Source of the DNA: Psychroflexus sp. MES1-P1E
GTDB lineage: Bacteria; Bacteroidota; Bacteroidia; Flavobacteriales; Flavobacteriaceae
Direction of reading: 5' to 3'
Assembly: GCF_002836055.1 (NCBI RefSeq)
Contig: NZ_PJBS01000147.1
Coordinates: 1 to 37,649, forward strand
Length of the DNA: 37,649 bases
The position numbers and the translations under genes are program-made. Below the pieces are notes generated by a model, which ran no database searches, was not told where the DNA came from, and saw only the letters and a program-made list of their open reading frames with translations. Below are positions 1 through 8,287 of the stretch, piece after piece (position 1 is the first letter of the stretch; every line of letters begins with the position of its first letter).

Positions 1-540
1 TAAAATCCATTTTCAAATTTTCTTTTTAAAGTTATCCACACTATATATTAACCACCACTCTTTTAAAAAAATTTTATTTCAAATTTGATGACTGTTATTG
101 CCCGTGTACAACTGGAAAACTTTTTCTTATCCTATTTTGTTTCCAATTAAATCTAGTTTATTCACAATTTCTCCACACTATTTATAGTCTTTAAAGCATT
201 GATTTTTATTGGTCTATTATAAAGTTATCCACAGTTTAATATTTACTTTCCACAAGTTACTACTTACAAGTTTTTTGTGGATAGGTGTGGATAACTTTAT
301 TTTTCGAACGCAAAACTTTTTCGAAAATAGGTGATTGAATATTTTAGTAAATCACATTTTTATCTACCTGATTTTTTCCTTTGAAATACCTAATTATGCT
401 CATGTTTTTTTTACATAAGTTATCCACATTTTCCTTAAAATTGAAGTCTTTTAAACTGATATGAATCCAAAGTTTTCCACAATTTATGGATAACTTTTTT
501 TCAATTTTACAATCTGTTTACAAACAGGAGATTAACTTTT
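1..540. other. oriC: probable chromosomal replication origin (DnaA-box cluster)
   Basis: No gene is visible here. The stretch is very AT-rich and carries four exact TTATCCACA DnaA boxes: 32-40, 225-233 and 420-428 on the plus strand, and 286-294 on the minus strand. Near-consensus boxes lie at 158-166 (TTATTCACA), 473-481 (TTTTCCACA) and 276-284 (minus, CTATCCACA). This density is far above chance and is typical of oriC. Two parS-like sites and mnmG about 10 kb away support it. dnaA itself is not in the window, so the origin would not be adjacent to dnaA on this side. The alternative is a DnaA-titrating box cluster that is not the origin. Confidence 0.68.
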
Positions 541-578
541 ATCATGTTTTTTTTAAAGTCTATTTATTTAATAAGCCC

Positions 579-586
579 TAACTTTG
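579..586 (+). promoter_or_regulatory. putative -7 promoter element for rpiB
   Basis: TAACTTTG matches the Bacteroidota -7 consensus TAnnTTTG and sits 26 bp before the preferred rpiB start at 613. I see no clear -33 TTTG at the usual spacing. Its position also argues for the 613 start over an upstream in-frame ATG at 544. Confidence 0.35.
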
Positions 587-612
587 TTATCCAATCTTAT
601 ACTTACATACTT

Positions 613-1044
613 ATGATAATTTCAATTGGTAATGATCACGCTGGGACGTTTTACAAAAATAAAATTGTAGAATATCTTAAGTCCCAAAATATTGAGGTAC
701 GTAATCATGGTACTAATTCTGAGGATAGTGTGGATTATCCTGATTTTGTTCATCCTGTAGCTCTAGATGTTGAAGATGGAACATCAAATTTAGGGATTAT
801 TATTTGTGGAAGCGGCAATGGGGCTAATATGACCGCCAATAAACACCAAGGAATACGGTCCGCACTATGTTGGACTAGTGAGTTGGTAGCTCTAGCAAAA
901 CAGCATAATAATGCAAATGTACTGAGTATTCCTTCAAGATTTGTTTCTTTAGAAGAAGCGCTAGATTTCGTAACAGTTTTTTTAAAAACTCCTTTCGATG
1001 GTGGTCGTCATCATCACAGAGTTGATAAAATTGCATGTCATTAG
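613..1044 (+). CDS. rpiB: ribose-5-phosphate isomerase B (RpiB/LacAB family)
   Basis: Interconverts ribose 5-phosphate and ribulose 5-phosphate in the pentose phosphate pathway. The 143-residue product starts MIISIGNDHAG, the family's usual N-terminus with the substrate-binding D-H. It has the active-site cysteine in IICGSGNGANMTANK and a conserved N-N-A-N-V-L segment. An in-frame ATG at 544 would add 23 hydrophobic residues that the family lacks and would place the -7 element inside the gene, so I chose 613. It is first of a compact rightward cluster: the next frame begins 6 bp after the stop. It lies directly beside the putative origin. Confidence 0.9.
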   Translation: MIISIGNDHAGTFYKNKIVEYLKSQNIEVRNHGTNSEDSVDYPDFVHPVALDVEDGTSNLGIIICGSGNGANMTANKHQGIRSALCWTSELVALAKQHNNANVLSIPSRFVSLEEALDFVTVFLKTPFDGGRHHHRVDKIACH

Positions 1045-1050
1045 CTTATT

Positions 1051-1951
1051 TTGAGTCATAACCACTCACATCAAAGGTCACAAACCAATCTTCTTGTTTC
1101 TATATTTTTAAATATGGGAATCACTCTTGCGCAAGTTATAGGTGGAATCATCAGTGGGAGCTTAGCTTTACTATCCGATGCGCTTCATAATTTTTACAGA
1201 CGTTGTTTCTCTTATCATCAGTTATGTAGCTTCTAAGTACTCCAAGAAAAGTGCTACATCCAATAAAACCTTTGGTTATAAACGCGCTGAAATAATTGCT
1301 GCATTTGTCAATTCTGCGAGTCTTATTATTATAGCCATTATTCTTATTAAAGAATCTATTTTGCGATTTTTAAATCCTCAAACTATAGATTCTACTCTTG
1401 TTATTTGGCTTTCGGCCGTAGCTATTATAGGAAATGGTTTTAGCGTTTTGCTTCTTTTAAAAGATAGAAAGTCCAATATGAATATTGCTTCTGCCTATCT
1501 TCATTTACTTACAGATATGTTGGCTTCTGTAGCCGTCCTTGTGGGTGGTCTTTTAATGAAGTATTACGAAGTGTACTGGCTAGACAGTCTACTTACTGCA
1601 GCCATTGCTGTCTATCTTATTTTCGTAGGTTCTGAACTTTTTAAAAATTCATTTAAAGTTTTAATGCTCTTTACACCAAGCACTATTGAAATTGACGATA
1701 TTGTGGCTATCATTAATAAATTATCAACCGTCAAAAACATGCACCATGTTCATATATGGCAATTGAACGAAGACGAAGTTCATCTAGAGGCAGAAATCGA
1801 TTTTGATAAGGATATCACCTTGTCAGAATTTGATAAGATTTTAGTTCAAATAGAAGACATCCTTTTTTCTGAATTTGGAATCAATCACATCAACATACAA
1901 CCTGAATTTAATAAAACAGATAATAAAAACATTATAGTCCAAGATTTATGA
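1051..1951 (+). pseudogene. cation diffusion facilitator (CDF) metal transporter, frameshifted
   Basis: Two overlapping frames make one CDF protein of about 300 residues. The first (1051-1236) gives the His-rich N-terminus SHNHSH and a first membrane segment ending SDALHNF. The second (open from before 1178, to 1951) resumes with TDVVSLIISYVASKY, further membrane helices and the cytoplasmic C-terminal domain with HVHIWQL. The break is in the run of five T at 1191-1195; dropping one T restores HNFTDVV, including the metal-binding H-x3-D motif. CDF proteins export Zn2+, Co2+, Fe2+ or Mn2+ by proton exchange. The start is probably TTG at 1051. The rest is intact, so this is either a recent inactivation or a base-call error. 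The stop overlaps the next gene as ATGA. Confidence 0.8.
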
Positions 1952-2394
1952 CAACAGAAATTCTCCCTTATTCAAAACTCACTTCAACACAGGTTTATGA
2001 TTTCCTTCAGCTGAGATCTGAAGTTTTTGTGGTTGAACAAGATTGCGTATATCAAGATATAGATGGGTATGATGATAAAGCTTTTCATGTTTTATTCTAC
2101 GATGATACAATTTTAGTGGCTTATTCTAGAATCCTTCCACCAGGGACTTATTTTGAAGAATTAAGTATAGGTAGAGTTATAGTAAAGGCTACTCATAGAA
2201 AATTAAATTTAGGACATGATTTAATGGATAGAAGTATAGTTTTTTCTCACGCTAATTATAAAAAAGCTATTATTAAAATCTCTGCTCAGCGGTATTTAAT
2301 TAAGTTTTATGAATTGCATGGATTCCAAATTCATGGAGAAGGTTATTTAGAAGATGGTATCCCTCATATTGGAATGAAACTTATGAAAATTTAA
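1948..2394 (+). CDS. GNAT family N-acetyltransferase (ElaA-like)
   Basis: The 148-residue product has the GNAT fold of the ElaA type: an early L-R-x-E-V-F-V-V-E-Q-x-C-x-Y-x-D-x-D segment near residues 22-40, ELSIGRVIV as the central strand, and the closing FYELHGFQIHGEGYLEDGIPHIGM. GNAT enzymes move acetyl from acetyl-CoA to an amine; the substrate cannot be read from sequence. Its ATG overlaps the stop of the CDF gene (ATGA), so it is probably translated with the upstream cluster. It is last in the cluster and is followed by a MITE-like repeat. Confidence 0.8.
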   Translation: MTTEILPYSKLTSTQVYDFLQLRSEVFVVEQDCVYQDIDGYDDKAFHVLFYDDTILVAYSRILPPGTYFEELSIGRVIVKATHRKLNLGHDLMDRSIVFSHANYKKAIIKISAQRYLIKFYELHGFQIHGEGYLEDGIPHIGMKLMKI

Positions 2395-2404
2395 ATTTTA
2401 ACCC

Positions 2405-2558
2405 ATACTAAATTAAACTTATAATATCGTAATAAATCGTTTTACCGATAGGAATTAACCACAGGTATTTTTTGTTTGCTTTTAACAAAAAACCTATATT
2501 GAGCTACGTCGTAGTATAATTAAGTTTATTCATATGGCTTCAAAAATTATTTTGGTGT
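2405..2558 (+). repeat. MITE-like intergenic repeat, copy A
   Basis: This is the most divergent of four related elements (also 7072-7255, 8093-8254 and 20129-20307). It begins ATACTAAATTAAACTTATAA and ends in the near-complement with TTTTGGTGT. It holds the shared block ATAAATCG and the inner palindromic CTACGTCGTAG, which copy D retains as CTACAACGTAG. It fills the space between the GNAT gene and the S41 protease stop, two genes pointing at each other. It has no open frame. Confidence 0.6.
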
Positions 2559-2572
2559 AAGGCTTTTTATTT

Positions 2573-4195
2573 CTAAAATCCTAAAATTTCTTTATACTGT
2601 GCTTTATTATTTAAGGCTTTTAAAGCTTTCTTGATGACTTCTCCTTCTTGTGTATAGTAATTGTAAACAGCTTCATCATAGCCTAACTTCCTAATGATAG
2701 CTTCAGTTATTAACTTTCGAAGGGTTTCTGACTCTTCCTGCAAAAGATTTTCTTTTTCTTTTTGAAGGCTTTTCTTTAGATCAACTAGCGAACTTTCTAT
2801 AGATTTTAGGAATTTTTCGGTTTTAGCTATCTGTTCAAGTTCTTTTATTTTTTGATCAGTTTTTGTTTCAAATTCAAAGTCTTTTTTATCAATAAACTTT
2901 CGAAAATTATCCTTTACACCCTTATTCATTACAAAGGTCTCAAGAGTTAATCCTTCATTTTCATTTACGTATGTATTGGCAAAATCAAAAATCAAGTTTC
3001 CTTTAATAATTTCTTTTAAAAGTTCATTTTCTTTTTCTTCATTCACTTCTATATCTGGCCTTACACCACCACCATCGTAGACACTTCTTCCATTTTTTGT
3101 TTTGAACTCTGTATATTCATCTTTATTTTTTCTTATACTTTTCCCATCCAGATAATCTAAGGCTTGTATACATCTTCCACTGGGCGTATAATATCTTGAA
3201 ATCGTAATTTTAGCTTGAGTTCCGTAGTTCAATTTCTTGGGTCTTTGTACAAGACCTTTTCCAAAACTTCTACTGCCTATGATGATACCTCGATCCAAAT
3301 CTTGTAAGCTACCAGAAACAATTTCACTAGCTGAGGCACTATTTTCATTAATCAAAACGGCCACGGGAATATTTGTGTCAAGGGCTTTATTTTGAGTAGT
3401 GTAGGTTTGGTTATATTTTTCTATAGCTGATTTTGTAAAGGTGATGGTCGTTCCTTTCTCAATAAAGACATTACTTACGTTTACTGCCTCCGATAATAAA
3501 CCACCCGGATTATTTCTTAGGTCTAGTACAATTTGAGTAGCTCCCTGTTTTTTCAAATCCTGAAAGGCTTCACTAACTTCAGAAGATGCAGATCGTGTAA
3601 ATTTTGAAAGGACGATATATCCAGTATTATTTTCTAAAAGTTTATAAAAAGGCACTGCTTTTATATTAACAACTCCTCTTTCTAAGGTGATTTTTTTATT
3701 TGTAGTATGACGTTTTAATTCTAAAATAACTTCGGACTTTGGAGCACCTTTAAGTAACTCGCCGGCATCTTCATTATAGTCTTTGACTTGTATATCTCCA
3801 ATTTTGAATATTTCATCTCCAATTTTTAAACCTGCTTTATCTGCGGGGGATGACTTGATTATATTTCTGATAACAATAGCATTAGACTTACTTATGATAT
3901 CTGCTCCAATTCCGGTATAATTCCCTGAGTTTCGAATTTTTGCATTTTGGATCTCCTGTTCATTCCAATAGACTGTGTAAGGATCCAAATCTTCTAGCAT
4001 AGCTTCTATAGCTGTATTCATCAATTCTGCTGGATTTACTTCATCCACATAATTCATATTGACTTCTTTGTACAGATTCGTAAAGATTTCTATCTGCTTA
4101 GCAATTTCAAAGAAATCGTTTCTATAGGTTGTAAACCCGTACGAAGTTACTGCCACTACAGCAGTAAGGATAATAAGTTGTATGCGTTTCATCAT
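2573..4195 (-). CDS. S41 family C-terminal processing peptidase (CtpA/Prc-like)
   Basis: A periplasmic serine protease that cleaves proteins near their C-termini. Residue numbers count from the GTG at 4198. Residues 5-23 form a signal or anchor helix, a PDZ domain lies at about 90-165, and the S41 core at about 190-350 contains LRNNPGGLLSEAV. The catalytic pair is S289 in ENSASASEIV and K314 in SFGKGLVQ, 25 residues apart as in characterised family members. A charged, mostly helical tail fills about 400-541. The start is ambiguous (GTG at 4198, ATG at 4195 or 4192). The ATG at 4195 shares its A with the rnpA stop (TGATG), suggesting translational coupling. Confidence 0.92.
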   Translation of the reverse strand: MMKRIQLIILTAVVAVTSYGFTTYRNDFFEIAKQIEIFTNLYKEVNMNYVDEVNPAELMNTAIEAMLEDLDPYTVYWNEQEIQNAKIRNSGNYTGIGADIISKSNAIVIRNIIKSSPADKAGLKIGDEIFKIGDIQVKDYNEDAGELLKGAPKSEVILELKRHTTNKKITLERGVVNIKAVPFYKLLENNTGYIVLSKFTRSASSEVSEAFQDLKKQGATQIVLDLRNNPGGLLSEAVNVSNVFIEKGTTITFTKSAIEKYNQTYTTQNKALDTNIPVAVLINENSASASEIVSGSLQDLDRGIIIGSRSFGKGLVQRPKKLNYGTQAKITISRYYTPSGRCIQALDYLDGKSIRKNKDEYTEFKTKNGRSVYDGGGVRPDIEVNEEKENELLKEIIKGNLIFDFANTYVNENEGLTLETFVMNKGVKDNFRKFIDKKDFEFETKTDQKIKELEQIAKTEKFLKSIESSLVDLKKSLQKEKENLLQEESETLRKLITEAIIRKLGYDEAVYNYYTQEGEVIKKALKALNNKAQYKEILGF

Positions 4196-4551
4196 CACTT
4201 TATGTCGTTTAGCAAAGTATGTATTACTTTGTGAATTTTTTCAGACTCTAAATGTGTTTTCCCTATATAGAGTATCATTACCGAATAGCTTTTATTTTTA
4301 TCTGATATCTGATTTTTATGTAATCGGTATGCTTCTCTGAGTTGCCTTTTGATCCTATTGCGATCTACTGCTTTTTTAAAATTTCGCTTGGACACGCTTA
4401 CACCCACTTGTCGATACTTTTTATTACTTTCCACATATCGAATTAAAAGGGGATATGTTTTTATAGATTTTCCTTCCTCAAATATGTTTTTGATTATTTT
4501 TCTGGATTTTAGTTTCTCCTTATTTTGATACGTAAACAAAGGTTTAAGCAT
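4195..4551 (-). CDS. rnpA: ribonuclease P protein component
   Basis: The protein subunit of RNase P, which helps the RNA subunit mature the 5' ends of tRNA. The 118-residue product matches the family length and has the signature RNR motif in AVDRNRIKRQLREAYR. An F-x-x-x-F-x-E-G-K-like N-terminal part and QVGVSVSKR precede it. rpmH, the usual upstream partner, is absent; pgk lies upstream behind a terminator. It is followed by the S41 protease with a TGATG junction, a common flavobacterial arrangement. Confidence 0.93.
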   Translation of the reverse strand: MLKPLFTYQNKEKLKSRKIIKNIFEEGKSIKTYPLLIRYVESNKKYRQVGVSVSKRNFKKAVDRNRIKRQLREAYRLHKNQISDKNKSYSVMILYIGKTHLESEKIHKVIHTLLNDIK

Positions 4552-4565
4552 AATTATAAACTAAA

Positions 4566-4600
4566 AAAGCAATATCTATCAGTCTTAAAGATATTGCTTT
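4566..4600 (-). terminator. rho-independent terminator after pgk
   Basis: A perfect 12-bp stem (AAAGCAATATCT / AGATATTGCTTT) encloses an 11-nt loop. Read leftward after pgk, the stem is followed by a run of T (4563-4568 on the minus strand). It separates pgk from rnpA. Confidence 0.85.
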
Positions 4601-4619
4601 ATAAATGAATATATTTTTT

Positions 4620-5801
4620 TTATTTTAAAGCTTCAATGCCTGGTAAGCTTTTTCCTTCTAGCATTTCCAACATTGCTCCCCCTCCTGTAGACACATAACT
4701 AACCTTAGTATCGAACCCAAATTTTTTGGCTGCCGAGACACTGTCACCTCCACCCACTAGAGAAAATGCCCCTTTTTCTGTTGCCTTTGCTATGGCTTCG
4801 CCTAGAGCTATAGTTCCCTTAGAAAAGGTATCCATTTCAAAAACACCAAGTGGACCATTCCATAAAATTATTTTTGACTTCGCAATTATTTTCGCAAAAT
4901 TATCTCTCGATTGTGGCCCAGCGTCTAATCCCATCCAACCTTCAGAAATAGTATTGATATCTTCAATTTTGATCTCAGAATCATTGTCAAATTCCTGAGT
5001 TACTATACTATCTACAGGCAAATGTACTTCCACATTTTGTTCCTCAGCTTTTTTTAGAATCTCTAGTGCCAACTCTTGTTTATCATTTTCAACCAAAGAT
5101 TCTCCAATATGACCTCCCTTTGCTTTAACAAACGTAAAAGCCATACCACCTCCAATGATGAGATGATCAATCTTAGCCAGAATATTTTCGATTACTGTAA
5201 TTTTTGAGGATACTTTTGCACCACCAAGAACTGCAGTTACCGGCTTTTCATTAGAATTTAAAACTTTATCTAGACTTTCAACTTCTTTTTGAAGTAAGTA
5301 GCCCATGGCTTTATCTTCAAAGAATTTAGCGACGACTGTCGTAGATGCATGTGCTCTGTGAGCTGTTCCAAAGGCATCATTAACGTAAATATCTCCAAGA
5401 TTAGATAGTTTTTTGGCGAATTCTTCGTCCCCTTTCTTTTCTTCAGGGTAAAATCTTAGATTTTCTAGAAGCAAGATTTCTCCAGGTTTTAAAGCCTCAG
5501 CGGCTTCCTCGACCTTTTTCCCAACACAGTCTTCAATAAATTTGACTTTCACTCCCAAAACATCAGAAACTTCGGATTCAATATGTTTTAAAGAATATTT
5601 TTCTTCTTTGCCTTCTGGTCTTCCCAGATGAGACATTAGAATTGCACTTCCCCCGTCTTCAAGTATTTTTATTAGTGTTGGTTTTGCCCCTTCAATTCTG
5701 CTTTTATCTGCTACCTTAAGCTCCTTGTTTAAAGGCACGTTGAAGTCTACTCTTACTAAAGCTTTTTTATTTTTAAAATTATAATCGTCAATTGTCTTCA
5801 T
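4620..5801 (-). CDS. pgk: phosphoglycerate kinase
   Basis: Catalyses ATP formation from 1,3-bisphosphoglycerate and ADP in glycolysis. The 393-residue product has the family length. N-terminal substrate-binding residues are in LVRVDFNVPL and in LMSHLGRPEGK. The hinge and nucleotide-binding C-terminal half carry VLGGAKVSSKI, IIGGGMAFTF, LWNGPLGVFE and the glycine-rich SLVGGGDSVSA. The gene is monocistronic, with its own TAAATTTG -7 element and a strong terminator, and diverges from holB. Confidence 0.96.
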   Translation of the reverse strand: MKTIDDYNFKNKKALVRVDFNVPLNKELKVADKSRIEGAKPTLIKILEDGGSAILMSHLGRPEGKEEKYSLKHIESEVSDVLGVKVKFIEDCVGKKVEEAAEALKPGEILLLENLRFYPEEKKGDEEFAKKLSNLGDIYVNDAFGTAHRAHASTTVVAKFFEDKAMGYLLQKEVESLDKVLNSNEKPVTAVLGGAKVSSKITVIENILAKIDHLIIGGGMAFTFVKAKGGHIGESLVENDKQELALEILKKAEEQNVEVHLPVDSIVTQEFDNDSEIKIEDINTISEGWMGLDAGPQSRDNFAKIIAKSKIILWNGPLGVFEMDTFSKGTIALGEAIAKATEKGAFSLVGGGDSVSAAKKFGFDTKVSYVSTGGGAMLEMLEGKSLPGIEALK

Positions 5802-5826
5802 GAATTTTCATTTATTAAATGAAATT

Positions 5827-5834
5827 CAAATTTA
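5827..5834 (-). promoter_or_regulatory. putative -7 promoter element for pgk
   Basis: On the minus strand the sequence is TAAATTTG, an exact TAnnTTTG, 25 bp before the pgk ATG. No convincing -33 TTTG is seen. The 79-bp gap to holB probably holds a promoter for each gene. Confidence 0.4.
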
Positions 5835-5880
5835 ATTAAATATTTTTTTAAATACACCTAGGCTTTGTTATTTTAGCAAT

Positions 5881-7020
5881 ATGAGATTTGAAGATATCCT
5901 AGGTTTACAACACCTCAAAAACCATTTGGTTTCTAGTGTACAAAATAACCGTGTTGCACATGCACAACTTTTCACGGGCTCCATAGGATCTGGTACTTTA
6001 CCAATGGCTATTGCTTTTGCTAGGACTTTGATGATACAGTACTCCAGCCCTTCCAAAGGAGATCGTATTTCTAGAAGTTTGGATCAACTTACCCATCCCG
6101 ACTTACATTTCGTTTATCCTATCAATACAACAAGTTCTTCTTCAAAAAAGCCTAATTCGCTAGATTTTATATACGAATGGAGATCTTTTGTAAGTCAAAA
6201 CCCTTATCAAAGCCTTTATGATTGGTATCAAAAAGTTGGTATTGAGAAAAAGCAAGGGAACATCAATGTTGATGAAGCCGCTCATATTGTTAAATTACTT
6301 TCACTCAAATCTTTTGAAGGAGGTCCTAAAGTGATGATTATTTGGTGTGCAGATAAAATGAATACAGCGGCTTCCAATAAATTATTGAAGTTGATTGAGG
6401 AACCGCCTAATAATACCTATTTTATTTTAATTACCGATTCCCCTGAAGATATTTTGCAAACCATCCGTTCTCGATGTCAACGTTTAGATTTCCCCCCTAT
6501 AGGAGAAGCGGATATTATTAAAGGCTTAGTGTTTAAATTTGATATTTCTGAATCAGAAGCCCTAAAAATTGCTTATCAGGCTGATGGTAGTTTCTCTAAA
6601 GCCCTCCATTTGGTTGAACATAATTCAGATGATGAACTTTTTGAAGAGTGGTTCATTACTTGGGTGCGAAGTGCCTTTAGAGCTAAAGGAAATAAGCATG
6701 TGCTTACCGATTTATTAGATTGGTCAGACCAATTGTCTAAAGAGACCCGTGAGACTCAAAAGCGATTTTTAAATTATTGCATACAGTTCTTTCGTCAAGC
6801 TTTGCTTAGCAATTATAAGGTAGATTCTTTGGTCTACTTATCACCTTATAATACCAATTTTAAATTTAATAAGTTTTCGGAATTTATCTCTGGGACCAAT
6901 ATTCCCGATATTTTCAAAGTATTGGAAGATGCTATTTTCCATGTGGAAAGAAATGGGAACGGAAAGGTGATCTTCTCTGATCTTTCCTTTCAACTGACTC
7001 GTTTGTTGCACAAAAAATAA
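5881..7020 (+). CDS. holB: DNA polymerase III subunit delta' (HolB)
   Basis: A clamp-loader subunit that helps place the sliding clamp on DNA. The 379-residue product has the AAA+ layout, starting FEDILGLQHLKNHLV with AHAQLFTGSIGSGTLP. The Walker-A lysine is missing (G-S-G-T instead of G-K-T), as expected for the non-hydrolysing delta'. LLKLIEEPPNNTYFILIT and the sensor segment TIRSRCQRLDF are clear. No four-cysteine zinc cluster is present in residues 45-100, where clamp-loader proteins often carry one. The C-terminal helical domain is degenerate. A hairpin terminator starts at the stop codon. Confidence 0.88.
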   Translation: MRFEDILGLQHLKNHLVSSVQNNRVAHAQLFTGSIGSGTLPMAIAFARTLMIQYSSPSKGDRISRSLDQLTHPDLHFVYPINTTSSSSKKPNSLDFIYEWRSFVSQNPYQSLYDWYQKVGIEKKQGNINVDEAAHIVKLLSLKSFEGGPKVMIIWCADKMNTAASNKLLKLIEEPPNNTYFILITDSPEDILQTIRSRCQRLDFPPIGEADIIKGLVFKFDISESEALKIAYQADGSFSKALHLVEHNSDDELFEEWFITWVRSAFRAKGNKHVLTDLLDWSDQLSKETRETQKRFLNYCIQFFRQALLSNYKVDSLVYLSPYNTNFKFNKFSEFISGTNIPDIFKVLEDAIFHVERNGNGKVIFSDLSFQLTRLLHKK

Positions 7021-7042
7021 AGCCAACTGACTAGTTGGCTTT
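7019..7042 (+). terminator. terminator hairpin overlapping the holB stop
   Basis: A perfect 10-bp stem (AAAGCCAACT / AGTTGGCTTT) with a 4-nt loop begins inside the TAA stop of holB. The T tract is only three bases, so efficiency is uncertain. Confidence 0.7.
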
Positions 7043-7071
7043 ATAGTTACTTAAATAAGGTCTAAGTTCTG

Positions 7072-7255
7072 TTTCAATTTAAACCTATGGTATTGTAATA
7101 AATCGGTTTCTCTTCGCCTGCTTTTCATCAAAAATAATTACTGTAACTAAAGTTATGCTAATTATTTTAACTTCAATCAATCAATAAACCTGTGCTGAGT
7201 TACGACGAAGTATATTTCAATTTATTCATACGACATTATAAATTTAATTTGGTAT
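7072..7255 (+). repeat. MITE-like intergenic repeat, copy B
   Basis: Nearly colinear with copy C over its full length. Shared blocks include AAACCTAT, AATAAATC, CGCCTGCTTTT, ATCAAAAATAATTAC, GCTAATTATTTT and AACTTCAATCAATCAA, with the right end CATTATAAATTTAATTTGG. Compared with C it keeps an extra inner block with GAGTTACGACGAAGTATA. The right end reaches the TAA stop of the leftward OmpH-like gene, so the element fills the gap between two converging genes. Confidence 0.75.
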
Positions 7256-7812
7256 TATTCCTCTGTACTTTCTGTTTCCACAGATTCTTTTTCTTTAGAG
7301 TCACTTTCTTTTTCTTGACCATTAATTACTAATAAGACATCCTCTGTAATATCCAAGCCTTCTTTTGCATACATAATGTTTGCCGATTCATTAGAACCGA
7401 AGATATAAGCATACCCTTTTTCTTTTCCATAATTACTTACGTGCTTTTTGACTTCAGCAATTAAAGAGTCAATGGCTTGATCACTTTCTTTTCTCAGTAC
7501 CTGCCCTTTTTGCTGTTGTCTTTGTTGAAGCATTTGTTGCTTTTGAACTAACTCACCTTGTCGTCTTTCTCTTCCTTGAGCAGACATGCTTTTCATATTA
7601 CTTTGGAACTCTTGAACTTCCTGCTGAAATATTGCTGCAATAGAATCTAGTTCGTTTGATAAGGCTTGACTCCTTTTCTCAAATTTTGCTTCAGTAGTTT
7701 TCATCTTACTGTACTCTTGTATCAAGACCGTGTTATCGACGTAAGCCGTTTTCTCTCCTTGACAAGACATTAGGGATGCAACTAGTGTTAAGCTAAATAG
7801 TATTTTTTTCAT
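7255..7812 (-). CDS. OmpH/Skp-family lipoprotein
   Basis: A 185-residue envelope protein. The N-terminal signal ends in a lipobox (L-M-S-C, acylated Cys at residue 17), unlike soluble Skp, so it is expected to be membrane-anchored. Residues 25-150 follow the OmpH layout: TAYVDNTVLIQEY, a long Gln-rich coiled coil (QKQQMLQQRQQQKGQVL), then YGKEKGYAYIFGSNESANIMYA, the conserved closing strand. The tail is acidic (Glu/Ser/Lys). Skp-type proteins hold outer-membrane proteins during transit; the role here is inferred from the family. It is a single gene with its own -7 element. Confidence 0.85.
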   Translation of the reverse strand: MKKILFSLTLVASLMSCQGEKTAYVDNTVLIQEYSKMKTTEAKFEKRSQALSNELDSIAAIFQQEVQEFQSNMKSMSAQGRERRQGELVQKQQMLQQRQQQKGQVLRKESDQAIDSLIAEVKKHVSNYGKEKGYAYIFGSNESANIMYAKEGLDITEDVLLVINGQEKESDSKEKESVETESTEE

Positions 7813-7829
7813 AAGGTTTTAAATTTTGA

Positions 7830-7837
7830 CAAATGTA
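7830..7837 (-). promoter_or_regulatory. putative -7 promoter element for the OmpH-like gene
   Basis: On the minus strand the sequence is TACATTTG, matching TAnnTTTG, 17 bp before the start codon. The stretch from here to the hairpin at 8019 is AT-rich and shows no gene or other feature. Confidence 0.4.
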
Positions 7838-8018
7838 AAAAAGTAAATGAGCCTTTTCCAAAATTTACAATAAGAAATTATTATCCAAATTAAATATTTA
7901 TAAGAAAGATTTATTTTAAATTAAGGTCTAGCATGACTCCTAAGAGCTATTATCTTTTATTACATACAATGATCCCGATCTTTTACAATATCACATTAAT
8001 ATGCCTTTAAAAAAACAA

Positions 8019-8048
8019 AAACGACTATCCAGTTAAGGATAGCCGTTT
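8019..8048 (-). terminator. possible terminator of a decayed leftward gene
   Basis: An 11-bp stem (AAACG-CTATCC / GGATAG-CGTTT with one A-C mismatch) and a short loop are followed, reading leftward, by a T-rich run. It would terminate the decayed T9SS-protein gene to its right; a MITE-like copy now lies between them. Confidence 0.55.
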
Positions 8049-8092
8049 CTTGATTCAACAGGTGAACACCTTGAGATAAATTTGATACATTA

Positions 8093-8254
8093 ATACCAAT
8101 TTAAACCTATAATGTCGCAATAAATCATTTCTTTTTCGCCTGCTTTTTATCAAAAATAATTACCGTAACTAAGGCTATGCTAATTATTTTTAACTTCAAT
8201 CAATCAAAAAATAATTCAATTTATTTATACGACATTATAAATTTAATTTGGTAT
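8093..8254 (+). repeat. MITE-like intergenic repeat, copy C
   Basis: The best-preserved ends of the family. About 25-bp terminal inverted repeats start ATACCAATTTAAACCTATAA on the left and, read from the right end, ATACCAAATTAAATTTATAA; both continue into TGTCG, with about four mismatches overall. It matches copy B but lacks the inner TACGACGAAG block. It lies between the hairpin at 8019 and the decayed T9SS gene. Confidence 0.78.
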
Positions 8255-8287
8255 AATACTTTGACCTTACATATTTTAGTTAGCATT

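Noticed and set aside
544-612. Upstream ATG extending rpiB by 23 residues
   Set aside because: The extension is absent from the family and would put the TAACTTTG promoter element inside the gene.
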